Origin: Gordonibacter sp034932485
GTDB taxonomy: Bacteria > Actinomycetota > Coriobacteriia > Coriobacteriales > Eggerthellaceae
Assembly (NCBI GenBank): GCA_034932485.1
Contig: JAYFOQ010000019.1
Location: 62,001 to 126,000, forward strand
Reading direction: 5' to 3'
DNA length: 64,000 nucleotides
The notes below the pieces were generated by a model. The model was given only the letters and a program-made list of their open reading frames with translations, was not told where the DNA came from and did no database searches. Shown here in pieces: positions 25,795-33,934 of this stretch; position 1 is the stretch's first letter, and every line of letters begins with the position of its first letter. Position numbers and translations under genes: made by a program.

Positions 25795-26784
25795 TTAGGA
25801 AAGCAGAGCACCGAACCAATAGCTTGACACACCGGCAAGAGTAATACAGTCGCCGAACAAAAGCTCGAAGGGAGCGCGACCATCGCGGTTACAATCATAA
25901 ACAATCTCGCCATCACGCACGACACAGCTTCCATGCCGAGAATCGCTGTCTTTAAGATACCAACATCCATTGCGGTATTCAATCAAGCAATGACGACGCG
26001 ACACGTGCTGGTTTGTTTCAATGAGGTCGGAATCGGTAAAACGACCAATAACAAAAGGTCGACTCGCTCCTAACGTCCACCAATCGGCGATCGCATGCTT
26101 ATCGGAAGCACAGTACCTAATCAAACAGGCACAAGTCTTTCGCTTAAGAGCCTTCGTGGTATCTTGAGACAGAGCGAGTGGCGTCTCGTCCACCATCTCA
26201 TAAGCAAACCTCACCTCAAGATGACCAAACGTCAATAAATAAAAATATGACGACGCAATCAGAGCTAACGGGCTAATACCACGTTTTGAAGCAAGCGCTT
26301 CGCATCCAGCAAACAGAGATCGCATCTCGTGAGCAATACGGTTCAAATCAAGCGAAGACCGCCCATCTTCATACTCATTAGCCAGGCCTCGCCCGACATC
26401 AACCCATAACGGCCCGCAGAAGTAAGCAATTATTTCTTTCTCGGAATAATCAGCATTTTCACCTAGGTTCGAGCACAGCAGTAACGCTGCCTGGTCAAAT
26501 ACTTGAGAATTCCTTTCGTAGCTCTGCTGAAAATCTTCTACATAACGCTGCGTATGGATGAGACGAGACAGAACCGCTGCCGTCCTTTTGCGAATAGTCG
26601 GGTTATCGTGATTGATGTAATGACCATTTGTACCTAGATATGAATAGAGTACCTTATGATTGATATGCCCACGGGAAAGCAACCTAATATGTTCAGCGAA
26701 GTAGTAAAATGCTGTGTGCCAGCCGCGATTCTCTCCCGACATGTCGAACGATTTCTCCTGCTTACTATTCGTATTCAATCGCAC
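25795..26784 (-). CDS. FHA-domain protein with unknown N-terminal domain
   Basis: Cytoplasmic protein of 329 residues. The first 235 or so residues are helical and unrecognised. The C-terminal part (about 240-322) is a forkhead-associated phosphothreonine-binding domain: VIGRFTDSDL, HVSRRHCLIEY and the loop DSDSRHGSC, where most FHA domains have S-x-N-G. It starts at GTG 26784 after AAGGGG; ATG 26742 is the alternative. It follows the Ser/Thr kinase gene by 111 nt on the same strand, so a phosphothreonine made by the kinase is the likely ligand. No secretion-system or phosphatase genes are nearby. Confidence 0.82.
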   Translation of the reverse strand: MRLNTNSKQEKSFDMSGENRGWHTAFYYFAEHIRLLSRGHINHKVLYSYLGTNGHYINHDNPTIRKRTAAVLSRLIHTQRYVEDFQQSYERNSQVFDQAALLLCSNLGENADYSEKEIIAYFCGPLWVDVGRGLANEYEDGRSSLDLNRIAHEMRSLFAGCEALASKRGISPLALIASSYFYLLTFGHLEVRFAYEMVDETPLALSQDTTKALKRKTCACLIRYCASDKHAIADWWTLGASRPFVIGRFTDSDLIETNQHVSRRHCLIEYRNGCWYLKDSDSRHGSCVVRDGEIVYDCNRDGRAPFELLFGDCITLAGVSSYWFGALLS

Positions 26785-26895
26785 GACAACCCCTTGTCTA
26801 CCACTTCCATTACTTGCGCAAATAAATAACTATTAGAGTATTCGTATTGAACAGGTTTTTCTGTTGCGTAATACCTCAGCCCTGTCTTTCGGTCT

Positions 26896-27930
26896 TTAAA
26901 ATGTGTCGGCAATAGCTTCATTCGCGAGCATCCAAGAAGAGGTAGCTCCCGATTGAAGAGGACAGAAAGCCTCTTGGTTTTGGGCATAGCGATCAAGCAA
27001 TATATCCAGATGTTTTACAAGACACTCGTGCGATGGACGATTGTATGGACTAAGCGACACACATGATTCGATCAAAGAGCGTATATCAGATGGCAAATTT
27101 TGACTTATATACAGGGCATCTTTCTGCCGGAAATAAGAGGTCCAAAAGAGAAGATCGTCACCAAGCCGAGGCGGAAACGGATAAGGCCAATGCCCGGTGA
27201 ATATCTCATGAGCCACCACACCGAACGAAAATATATCTATAGTTTCGTTCGGCCACCGGTTGTTATGGGATATGCTTTCAGGAGCAGTGTATCCAAATGA
27301 CCCACACGGTACCGATTGGGGTACTTCATCAAGGAAGAACGCCGTATCGAGGTCGACAATCACCGCACGCGGCTGAGAATTGGGGGAAATGAAGATATTG
27401 GATGGTTTAATATCTTGATGGACCAGATAAGCCTTGTCGTCACAGCGACTAAAATTGTACATGCTCGTAACCACTGCGCGAAGCAAGACAAGTGCTTCGA
27501 AAATAGTTACCGTTCTTTTGCTCTGTATTGCCTTGGTAATCAAATAATGTAGCGTATGTCCTTCGAACCAGGGGGTTATCACATACAACGTCTCATTATT
27601 TTTTTTGCAAACATTTGCCGGAATAACACCGAAATGCAAAAGCGGAAGCGTGCCGCAGTCAGCAATTTTGTAGTCCATTTCGCAATCGCAGAGAACTTCA
27701 CCGTCGCAAATAACCTGAGAAATGCGGGTGAATAAACTAAGTTGATGTTCCAGAAATGAACCATCCGCTTTTAAAATTTTTACGCAATAAAATTGCTCAC
27801 TCGCGAATTCGGGTAGATTAAAACAGCAGCGATACACCTTGGCATGCCTGCTGTTTGAAACAAGGACAGCAGATCGAACACTCGACTCATCCAGACGAAA
27901 GCCTTCGTCGAACGCGGAACAGATGCGCAT
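26896..27930 (-). CDS. Serine/threonine protein kinase, eukaryotic type
   Basis: Soluble Hanks-type kinase of 344 residues from ATG 27930 (GGAGGG 6 nt upstream); a longer frame to 28011 lacks a ribosome site. The ATP-binding Lys is in CVKIL (K51). The catalytic loop reads HQDIKPSN (D173, N178), with Gln replacing the usual Arg of HRD. The metal-binding motif reads DLD (193-195) instead of DFG. APE is at 216-218 and the D-x-F-S-F-G helix near 232. There is no membrane helix or PASTA tail, unlike PknB. Without the HRD arginine, activation-loop control is probably different. It is co-directional with the FHA gene. Confidence 0.88.
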   Translation of the reverse strand: MRICSAFDEGFRLDESSVRSAVLVSNSRHAKVYRCCFNLPEFASEQFYCVKILKADGSFLEHQLSLFTRISQVICDGEVLCDCEMDYKIADCGTLPLLHFGVIPANVCKKNNETLYVITPWFEGHTLHYLITKAIQSKRTVTIFEALVLLRAVVTSMYNFSRCDDKAYLVHQDIKPSNIFISPNSQPRAVIVDLDTAFFLDEVPQSVPCGSFGYTAPESISHNNRWPNETIDIFSFGVVAHEIFTGHWPYPFPPRLGDDLLFWTSYFRQKDALYISQNLPSDIRSLIESCVSLSPYNRPSHECLVKHLDILLDRYAQNQEAFCPLQSGATSSWMLANEAIADTF

Positions 27931-28268
27931 ATTCAGCCCTCCATTTCGCCACCCGACTAACCAAAACGCTGGGCGTTTGCCTATGCTAACCGCACTGGTG
28001 TTTGGACGCATAGCGAAAAGAAGCCTCCACGCTGGAATGTTCCCAACCGGAATACCACTCGATACGCGGAGAGGATTACCCGTTCGCTCGCGAGTTAATC
28101 CCCCGTTGTCGTAACTATAGCCTTTTATGAAATATAACTGGGTTGCACAACCTTAAAGAACAGTTCAGAAACTTGCGCTAACCTCTCTGGTTAATTCGCA
28201 CGTTGAACTGCACCCTCATTGGTCCTGTAAGGTTTGCTCTGGCGGCGAAAGCTTGACTTCTCCTGAAG
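27931..28268. other. Spacer between the kinase and vapC, no gene seen
   Basis: About 340 bp with no convincing coding frame. It contains the kinase 5' region; TATAGT on the minus strand near 28116 could be a -10 box, but the -35 is poor. No repeat or tRNA is seen. Confidence 0.5.
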
Positions 28269-28670
28269 CTACACTTCTCTAATGCAGTTAACACCCATAC
28301 TTTCGCAGAGAGCGACCAACTTCTTGTCGGCAGTACAGAGCGTTGCCGCATTACGACGCGCCAACGTAAGATAAAAGAAGTCATACACGGGATGATTCTG
28401 GCGCACGGCTTCGGCGAACGATTCTGCAGCATTGTCTTCGAGGGGAATAAACTCATCTACGAGAGCAAGAGCTTTAGCGATAAGAACTTCGGCCTCGTCA
28501 AACGGAAGAAACCCCGCGCGAACATACTTCCAGAAAGCATTGCGCACCTCCGCCCGAAACAACTCGGAGGCAATCACTCGCTCGTTTTCCAACATAAGAC
28601 AGCGAAAACCAAGGCCACGCGAAGTGGCTCTCGTCATTTCCACCGCTGCGCTGCAATCGAGAACGATCAT
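28269..28670 (-). CDS. vapC: PIN-domain toxin ribonuclease, VapC family
   Basis: Toxin of 133 residues. The PIN acidic residues are visible: D5 in VLDCSA, E in FRAEVRN (about 41), D in VYDFFY (about 96) and D in CTADKKL (about 114). They coordinate the metal for RNA cleavage, usually of tRNA or rRNA. The start overlaps the antitoxin stop by 4 nt. Length and motif spacing are normal, so the toxin looks intact. Confidence 0.88.
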   Translation of the reverse strand: MIVLDCSAAVEMTRATSRGLGFRCLMLENERVIASELFRAEVRNAFWKYVRAGFLPFDEAEVLIAKALALVDEFIPLEDNAAESFAEAVRQNHPVYDFFYLTLARRNAATLCTADKKLVALCESMGVNCIREV

Positions 28671-29050
28671 CGGATATGACTCAATTCGGGCACTATCTGG
28701 TCATCCCGCTCTTCACGCATCTGCCGAATCAGCTCAGCGGGTTCAGGAAAATCATCAGGAACCTCGAACTTCGGCATGGCATCAATGGCTTCAAACACCT
28801 TTCTGCGGCGCTCAATGCGTTCCTCGGGCGTCTCGTCAACGCAGCTCTTTGCGCACAATTGCGCGTCGGGCCGATCAATCGCCGGACGAACCACCCAGCT
28901 TGCAGAAGAGCCTGCCTGCCGATAGGCACGCAAGTACTCTCGCACTATATGAACCGTTTGCTGGGATATATTACGGTCTTGCACGACCGCGCACGCGCGC
29001 AGTTCCTCATACAGATCGGCGGGGAAGTCTTTCACTTGCAAAGCCGGCAT
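28667..29050 (-). CDS. vapB: VapB-type antitoxin with ribbon-helix-helix N-terminus
   Basis: Antitoxin of 127 residues. The first 45 residues (LQVKDFPADLYEELRACAV, then ISQQTVHIVREYLRAY) fit a ribbon-helix-helix DNA-binding domain of the FitA/VapB kind. A charged, probably disordered C-terminal half would wrap the PIN toxin. At 127 residues it is longer than usual (about 75-90). AGGAGG lies 7 nt before the ATG. The palindromic operator directly upstream supports autoregulation. Confidence 0.82.
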   Translation of the reverse strand: MPALQVKDFPADLYEELRACAVVQDRNISQQTVHIVREYLRAYRQAGSSASWVVRPAIDRPDAQLCAKSCVDETPEERIERRRKVFEAIDAMPKFEVPDDFPEPAELIRQMREERDDQIVPELSHIR

Positions 29051-29064
29051 GCTTTCCTCCTAGT

Positions 29065-29098
29065 ATCATGCCATTATCATGCTATTAGCATGATAGCA
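29065..29098. promoter_or_regulatory. VapBC operator palindrome
   Basis: ATCATGC at 29076-29082 and GCATGAT at 29088-29094 form a palindrome with a 5-bp centre. A direct copy ATCATGCC at 29065-29072 and TGCTAT/ATAGCA arms extend it. It lies 15-48 bp upstream of the antitoxin start, as expected for an autoregulated toxin-antitoxin promoter. Confidence 0.65.
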
Positions 29099-29162
29099 TA
29101 AATTAAGTTACGAAACGTCGCACCGAAGCAGTTTGTTGGTTTCGACGGAGAGATCAGAAGCG

Positions 29163-29936
29163 TCAGCGATTGCGCGCGAACACAAAACACCGCTCATCCG
29201 ACCGCTTTGCGTCAAACGCATATCCCATCACGTCGAACTCCCGCAAGTCTTCCACGCATTGCACGCCCTGCTCGGCACACCATCGCACCATTGAGCCGCG
29301 TGCGGCCTTCGCGGCAGTCGAGCGCTGCACAAGGCGGCCGGACGCGTCGAGAGTGCCGAACAGGCAGGTGATTATGTGAGAAGCAGCTAACCCCTGCTTC
29401 TCAGCTGCAGCCGCATGGGGAAGCACCACTTTGGCATACTCGACGGAAGCAAGGTTCACGATGGCGTCCGCTTCGGCGGCAAGCGCCTCGTAGAGCGCAG
29501 GTCCCCAATAGTCGTAAAGGTTCGCGCAACCGTCGACCGCCAGCTTCGCCTGCATCTCCAGGCGATACGGAACCACGCCGTCGAAGGGACGCAGCACGCC
29601 GTAAAAGCCGGAGAGGATGCGCAGGTGCTCTTGCAGGTATGCCAGCTGAGCCGATTCCATCACCTGCGGCGCCACGTGCTGGTACTGGATACCCTCATAA
29701 GCGAGAATCGCCGGAGTCAGCGTAGCGGCTTCCAAGTCCATGCAGCGGAAGCGCTCGAAGTTGAGTTCGGCCAGCGCGTCGCTGCATTGCCAGAGGGCTT
29801 TCGCGCCGTCGTAGCAAAGCGAGCCCACTGCCTGCGCGAGGGTGCGCGTGCGCTCAAGGAACGCCGGCCGATCGCGCCAAGGCAGCGAATCGTCAACCAC
29901 GTTCATCTTTTTGGCAGGCGATACGATGAAGCGCAT
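29163..29936 (-). CDS. yaaA: Peroxide stress protein YaaA (DUF328)
   Basis: Protein of 257 residues with the YaaA start (MRFIVSPAKKM), the central FYGVLRPFDGVVPYRLEM block and the NLASVEYAKVV segment. In E. coli, YaaA binds DNA and limits free iron during hydrogen peroxide stress; in this anaerobe the role is inferred. AAGGGG precedes ATG 29936. It is a single gene in G+C-rich sequence between toxin-antitoxin genes and the DUF4143 ATPase. Confidence 0.92.
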   Translation of the reverse strand: MRFIVSPAKKMNVVDDSLPWRDRPAFLERTRTLAQAVGSLCYDGAKALWQCSDALAELNFERFRCMDLEAATLTPAILAYEGIQYQHVAPQVMESAQLAYLQEHLRILSGFYGVLRPFDGVVPYRLEMQAKLAVDGCANLYDYWGPALYEALAAEADAIVNLASVEYAKVVLPHAAAAEKQGLAASHIITCLFGTLDASGRLVQRSTAAKAARGSMVRWCAEQGVQCVEDLREFDVMGYAFDAKRSDERCFVFARNR

Positions 29937-30045
29937 GGTATTCCCCTTGCTCGAACTAATAACTTACCCCTATCCTATCATGGTAAAAGGCCTTTGTCGG
30001 CCAACTGCAACAGCGCACGTCATCGCTTCTTCCCCAATCACTTGT

Positions 30046-30090
30046 CTATTGAGCAAATTTGCGCTACTATTGAGCAAATTTGCTCAATAG
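30046..30090. promoter_or_regulatory. Tandem palindromic operator before the DUF4143 ATPase
   Basis: A perfect 24-bp palindrome at 30067-30090 (half-site CTATTGAGCAAA) is preceded by a 17-bp copy of its left part at 30046-30062. The two lie 21 bp apart, two helical turns. The palindrome overlaps the first bases of the AGGAG ribosome site, so binding by protein, or folding of the RNA, would block initiation. Confidence 0.75.
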
Positions 30091-30099
30091 GAGAACATT

Positions 30100-31290
30100 A
30101 TGCTGCCTTACCAACGCCCCCTCGTTACAACTCTCGTCAATCGCATGAACGAACCTCGACGATTCATGCAAATACTCATCGGCCCTCGCCAAACCGGGAA
30201 AAGCACCGCCATAAAGCAAGCTCTCCAACACATGAATATTCCTTATCATTTTTCACAGGCAAGCATCGAAAACTCCAGCCGAGATTGGCTTCGCGCACAA
30301 TGGCTGCAAGCACGAAACCTCATAGGGGCCATTCATTCCTCAGTCCTTCTCGTTATAGACGAAGTTCAGCTTGTCGATCAGTGGTCAGCCGTGGTGAAAG
30401 AGCTTTGGGATGAAGATGCGTGGAACGATATCGATCTTCGCGTAGTGCTCACAGGATCTTCTTCTCTTTTGCTGCAATCAGGACTGTCCGAAGCCCTCAC
30501 GGGACGTTTTGAAGTTATCCGAAGCCCTCATTGGTCGCTCAGTGAATGCCACGATGCTTTCGACTACACGTTGGAAGATTTCCTATACTTCGGCGGTTAT
30601 CCCGGAGGCGCAGCCCTCAAAAACGATAAGAGCCGATGGCTTGACTACCTTGTCAATGCCGTTATCGAGCCAAGCATCACCCGCGATGTCGTTGCACTTG
30701 ACGCAGTCCGCAAGCCGGCACTCATGCGCAGGCTTTTCCAAATTGGGGCACCTTATTCAGGTCAAGAACTTTCCTATCGAAAGCTTCTCGGACAACTCGA
30801 CGATGCAGGTAACACCACCACCATAGCGCACTACCTCGATCTGCTTTCAAACGCAGGGCTCATGTGCGGGCTCCAAAAATATGATCCCAAAATGATCAAA
30901 ACAAAGGCCAGCTCGCCGCGCCTCATGGTGTATGACACCGCCCTTATGGTAGCCAGTTATGGTCAGTACCGCGACTTCCTCTTGAGCGACCCCGAGCGCA
31001 AAGGCCATCTAATCGAAAGTGCTATCGGCGCCTACCTACTCGCTCAGGCACCGTTGCAGCACTTTGAAGTGTTCTGGTGGCGCGAGGGGACAAACGAGGT
31101 TGATTTTGTCTTGACACAAGGGGAGTCCATACTCGCCATCGAAGTAAAGAGCGGACGCATCAAGTCGCTCAAAGGACTCACTGCCTTCGTCAATCGATTC
31201 CCTAAGGCGAAAACCCTCACCATAGGTTCATCGAGCTGCCCCGTCGAGAACTTCCTACTAGGAAATCATCCTCTTTTTGGGGCCTCATAA
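30100..31290 (+). CDS. AAA+ ATPase of the DUF4143 family
   Basis: ATPase of 396 residues. Walker A is GPRQTGKST (28-36) and Walker B LLVIDEVQ (about 84), with sensor LTGSSS (about 127). A winged-helix-like middle part (SYRKLLGQLDDAGNTTTIAHYLDLLSNAGLM) and the C-terminal DUF4143 domain (REGTNEVDFVL, AIEVKSG) follow. The last resembles PD-(D/E)xK nucleases, with E-V-D-F and E-V-K in the expected places. The cellular role of this widespread family is not settled. It is a single gene with AGGAG before the ATG and the tandem palindrome immediately upstream; the helix-turn-helix in the protein could bind that site. Confidence 0.88.
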   Translation: MLPYQRPLVTTLVNRMNEPRRFMQILIGPRQTGKSTAIKQALQHMNIPYHFSQASIENSSRDWLRAQWLQARNLIGAIHSSVLLVIDEVQLVDQWSAVVKELWDEDAWNDIDLRVVLTGSSSLLLQSGLSEALTGRFEVIRSPHWSLSECHDAFDYTLEDFLYFGGYPGGAALKNDKSRWLDYLVNAVIEPSITRDVVALDAVRKPALMRRLFQIGAPYSGQELSYRKLLGQLDDAGNTTTIAHYLDLLSNAGLMCGLQKYDPKMIKTKASSPRLMVYDTALMVASYGQYRDFLLSDPERKGHLIESAIGAYLLAQAPLQHFEVFWWREGTNEVDFVLTQGESILAIEVKSGRIKSLKGLTAFVNRFPKAKTLTIGSSSCPVENFLLGNHPLFGAS

Positions 31291-31615
31291 AACGAATCAC
31301 GGTTGGTTGCGAATCTAAGCGCAGCACTATACTTACAAACGCAAGGAATGTGCTTTGTCACGCAAATCAGTCTGAACGTGTTACATTTGGCCTTGCAAGA
31401 ACTCCTTGAAGACGCTTTGAGCTAGCCTGACCAGACAGTCATCAGAAAGGCGCACGGCAACAAGCAGGTTCAAAATATCCTACTTGTTGCCTTTATAACC
31501 CTCCGCGGAATCTCGAGCTTTAAGGCATTGTCCTTGGCACTCATCATGACATAGCATAGATCACTCCATCCCTCCAATACAGAGCTTTTACACTGCATCT
31601 CGCCACTGGAATCTC
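31291..31615. other. Spacer between convergent DUF4143 and zeta toxin genes
   Basis: About 325 bp without a convincing gene. It holds the hairpin at 31456-31491; a short minus-strand frame at 31470-31676 has no ribosome site and overlaps the toxin end. Confidence 0.5.
31456..31494 (+). terminator. Terminator between DUF4143 and zeta toxin genes
   Basis: GGCAACAAG at 31456-31464 pairs with CTTGTTGCC at 31483-31491 and is followed by TTT. It lies about 165 nt after the ATPase stop. Confidence 0.55.
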
Positions 31616-32395
31616 TTAGGATGAAGAATTGCACGTTTCGGACAAACGCCGTTCTAAGTACGTCAGGTGTCCGCACTCCTCTTCAGTCCAGTCGCCGAAG
31701 AGTATCCGTTCAAGCGCCTCGCATGCCCGTCCCTGGCTTTCGACATCGTCGGAAGGAAATAGCCGCTGCTCGTTTCTCGCATAGAGGCTCACGCTATCAA
31801 ACAGGCCCGAATCTTCGAGCACTTCCAGGTTCTTAACGATACCTTCGACAATCGAGAGGTGATGGGCGGGATCGACCGCACGCGGCGCGGTGCCTGCGAT
31901 GCGCATCTGCTCATAGCGCAACTGGCAGCTTACGAGCGATATCTCGGGTTTCACCGCCATAAGCGCCAGCGAGACCTTATAGCCGCGACCGCGCAGGAGC
32001 GTTGCGGTTTTGAGGGGAACTTCAGACGTTCGCAGTGTTCCTTCAATAATAAGATTGTATCCCGTGATGGAAAGAGTGTCGACGACGGCTTCTACCATCC
32101 GTCCCGCCCATTCGGCCGTATGTGCGGGAGCATCAATACCGTATTTTTCGCTTATCCGCCTATACTGCGGATGAAAAGCGCGGTACTCGTCACCGTTGAT
32201 AACAACCACATTGTTTTTCATTGCAGTACGAAAAATATTATGCAACGTTGTTTTGCCCGCGCCACTTTGTCCTCCAAGCAAAATTGCTCGGGGATTGGCA
32301 GACAAACCGATGCGCTTATCAACGACAAGGGCGCTCACAATTTTTCCAAGTTCTTCGTAAAATACCTCGTCCAAGTATTGTTCAAGGCCTTCCAC
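31616..32395 (-). CDS. Zeta-family toxin kinase (PezT-like)
   Basis: P-loop protein of 259 residues. Walker A is GGQSGAGKT (41-49), followed by the family block INGDEYRAFHP (about 70) and IIEGTLR (about 113). Zeta toxins phosphorylate UDP-N-acetylglucosamine and so poison cell-wall synthesis. It starts at GTG 32395, one base after the stop of the XRE antitoxin, with AAAGG upstream inside the antitoxin gene. Toxin and antitoxin order match epsilon-zeta and PezAT modules. No damage to the toxin is visible. Confidence 0.85.
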   Translation of the reverse strand: MEGLEQYLDEVFYEELGKIVSALVVDKRIGLSANPRAILLGGQSGAGKTTLHNIFRTAMKNNVVVINGDEYRAFHPQYRRISEKYGIDAPAHTAEWAGRMVEAVVDTLSITGYNLIIEGTLRTSEVPLKTATLLRGRGYKVSLALMAVKPEISLVSCQLRYEQMRIAGTAPRAVDPAHHLSIVEGIVKNLEVLEDSGLFDSVSLYARNEQRLFPSDDVESQGRACEALERILFGDWTEEECGHLTYLERRLSETCNSSS

Positions 32396-32396
32396 G

Positions 32397-32966
32397 TTAC
32401 GCTGCCTTTGTTTGGCGATTCTTTGCCAAAAGCCCCAAGCCCTCGATTTGGCCTCTGATTTCCGAAAGCCTCACCTTATTCAAATGCCCTTCGTCAATAA
32501 TGCGCATCTTGGCCTGCGCCAGTTGCATGAACACGTCCTCGTACACTGCAGCCGAAAGAATATCTCCGCCTTTTTTGGCAGCCGCGAGCAAATGCGAAAC
32601 CTCTCCCATCACCTGGGCCGCGTGTTCATTGAGTACTTCCTGCTGCAGTGTGATTTCGTACATCTCGTTGATCCCCATGACGTCCTCTCCCTCGACGAAT
32701 GAAACCAGGGCGTATACGATCTTCTCGGTTTTTTCGCGCTGGCCGACGGAAAGCAGGTCTCCATCGCGCTTGAGGCAATCCGCCACGAACTCCGGATTCT
32801 CGGCGGCGCGTATGAGGTTCGCACTCGCTTTGCTCGGGGGCCGTCCGTTTTCATAGCGTACGACACTCGCTCCGCCAAGCCCCAGCAGGCGCGCAAACCC
32901 CTGCTGCGTCAGTCCGTACTTTTCCCGAATCCGTTTGATATCCCAAGCAGCAAGCTGATTCGACAT
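32397..32966 (-). CDS. XRE-family antitoxin/regulator paired with the zeta toxin
   Basis: Protein of 189 residues from ATG 32966 (GGAG 5 nt upstream); an earlier ATG at 32981 is the alternative. Residues about 8-60 form a helix-turn-helix of the MqsA/XRE type (IREKYGLTQQGFARLLGLGGASVVRYENG). The rest is helical and probably binds the toxin. It is larger than epsilon antitoxins and closer to PezA-type two-domain antitoxins. A good promoter and inverted half-sites lie upstream. Confidence 0.82.
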   Translation of the reverse strand: MSNQLAAWDIKRIREKYGLTQQGFARLLGLGGASVVRYENGRPPSKASANLIRAAENPEFVADCLKRDGDLLSVGQREKTEKIVYALVSFVEGEDVMGINEMYEITLQQEVLNEHAAQVMGEVSHLLAAAKKGGDILSAAVYEDVFMQLAQAKMRIIDEGHLNKVRLSEIRGQIEGLGLLAKNRQTKAA

Positions 32967-33270
32967 AAGCACTCCATTCAATCTTTTGATTGATAGAAAT
33001 ATATCTTATGATCGATTATATTGCAAGAACTATCAAAGATAATCAGTACCCCTTCACTACCCCAGCTGCACCTTCCATTCGGAAACCGCTTCTCCTTCGA
33101 AGTCCTTCAAACACAAATGCCTCCATCCTTGATCGGAGGGGTTTCTCAAACGCACAGCAGCTCCTGAAAGAACCATCCTGCGGAAGCTGCTGCATGCGTA
33201 TTGAGTTAGAAGTTCCGGCGACCTTTCATTAGCCAAAGCGATAAAAGCCCGACACCCAAAGAACTCAAAC
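32967..33270. other. Spacer upstream of the XRE/zeta pair
   Basis: About 300 bp containing the promoter at 32998-33026. Beyond about 33060 I see no convincing gene, repeat or hairpin. Confidence 0.5.
32981..33040 (-). promoter_or_regulatory. Promoter and operator of the XRE/zeta operon
   Basis: On the minus strand TTGCAA (33026-33021), a 17-nt spacer and TATATT (33003-32998) make a near-consensus sigma-70 promoter. ATCTTTTGAT at 32981-32990 and ATCAAAGAT at 33032-33040 flank it as inverted half-sites, as expected for repression by the XRE protein. Confidence 0.6.
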
Positions 33271-33888
33271 CTAGGAATGGCAGGTGCGACATTCGTAGAC
33301 GTTTTGGTGGTGGCACGACAGACACTTGTCAGGAGCGACCGCCTGAGCCGCATCGGTTGTGTGCATGGAGTGACAGCTGGCGCAGGTCAAGGCCGCATGC
33401 CCCTCGCCCGTGGGGAGGTCGTGCGGGTTCACCGTCTTGCCGTTGGCGTCGGTCAACAAAGCAAGGTCGGCCGTTGTTGCTTTAAGCGTGGCTGCATCGT
33501 GACAGCTGATGCAGACGTCTGCATCAACCTCAGTCTTCTTGAGCTTGGTCACCTTCTTGGAAAGGTCCTTGGACTCGTCATGCACCTTAGTCAGCGTCAT
33601 TTCGTCGGCATGACAGCTTGCGCACTGCAAATTCTGCTGTTGGTGGGTTGCGCAAAGATAACTTGCATCCGTCATCGACGTGGTCTCCGACTCATGGCAG
33701 GACGTACAGTCGGAGTCCGTCGACCAGGCAACCTGAGCCGTCGAATCGCCTTTCGCCGCCCCGCCCTCAGGTGCTTCGGACGCATTCTTCGGCGCGCAGC
33801 CGGCGAGGCCGCAAAGGGCTGCTATGCAAGCAGTTGCTAAAACAACCGCCGCCAGCATAACGCCTCGTCCCATAGTTTCGCTTCTCAT
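33271..33888 (-). CDS. Hexahaem cytochrome c lipoprotein
   Basis: Exported electron carrier of 205 residues from ATG 33888 (AGAAGGA upstream). A lipoprotein signal ends at C31 (LCGLAGC). Six CxxCH haem sites are present: CTSCH, CASCH, CISCH, CASCH, CLSCH and CRTCH. Many further His residues may serve as distal ligands. It most likely receives electrons from a quinol-oxidising partner and delivers them to the flavoprotein encoded at 34907-36574. It is the last gene of a three-gene operon, 46 nt after the beta-helix lipoprotein gene. Confidence 0.93.
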   Translation of the reverse strand: MRSETMGRGVMLAAVVLATACIAALCGLAGCAPKNASEAPEGGAAKGDSTAQVAWSTDSDCTSCHESETTSMTDASYLCATHQQQNLQCASCHADEMTLTKVHDESKDLSKKVTKLKKTEVDADVCISCHDAATLKATTADLALLTDANGKTVNPHDLPTGEGHAALTCASCHSMHTTDAAQAVAPDKCLSCHHQNVYECRTCHS

Positions 33889-33934
33889 CGATCCTTCTTT
33901 CACGTGCTTGATAATTCGCTTGAAGTGCCTTGGC

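Noticed and set aside
26775..26996. Small gene between the kinase and FHA genes
   Set aside because: The frame overlaps the kinase 3' end, has no ribosome site and no protein-like composition.
29415..30413. 332-codon plus-strand frame opposite yaaA
   Set aside because: It overlaps yaaA, the DUF4143 operator and the ATPase gene; the translation is His/Arg-rich noise.
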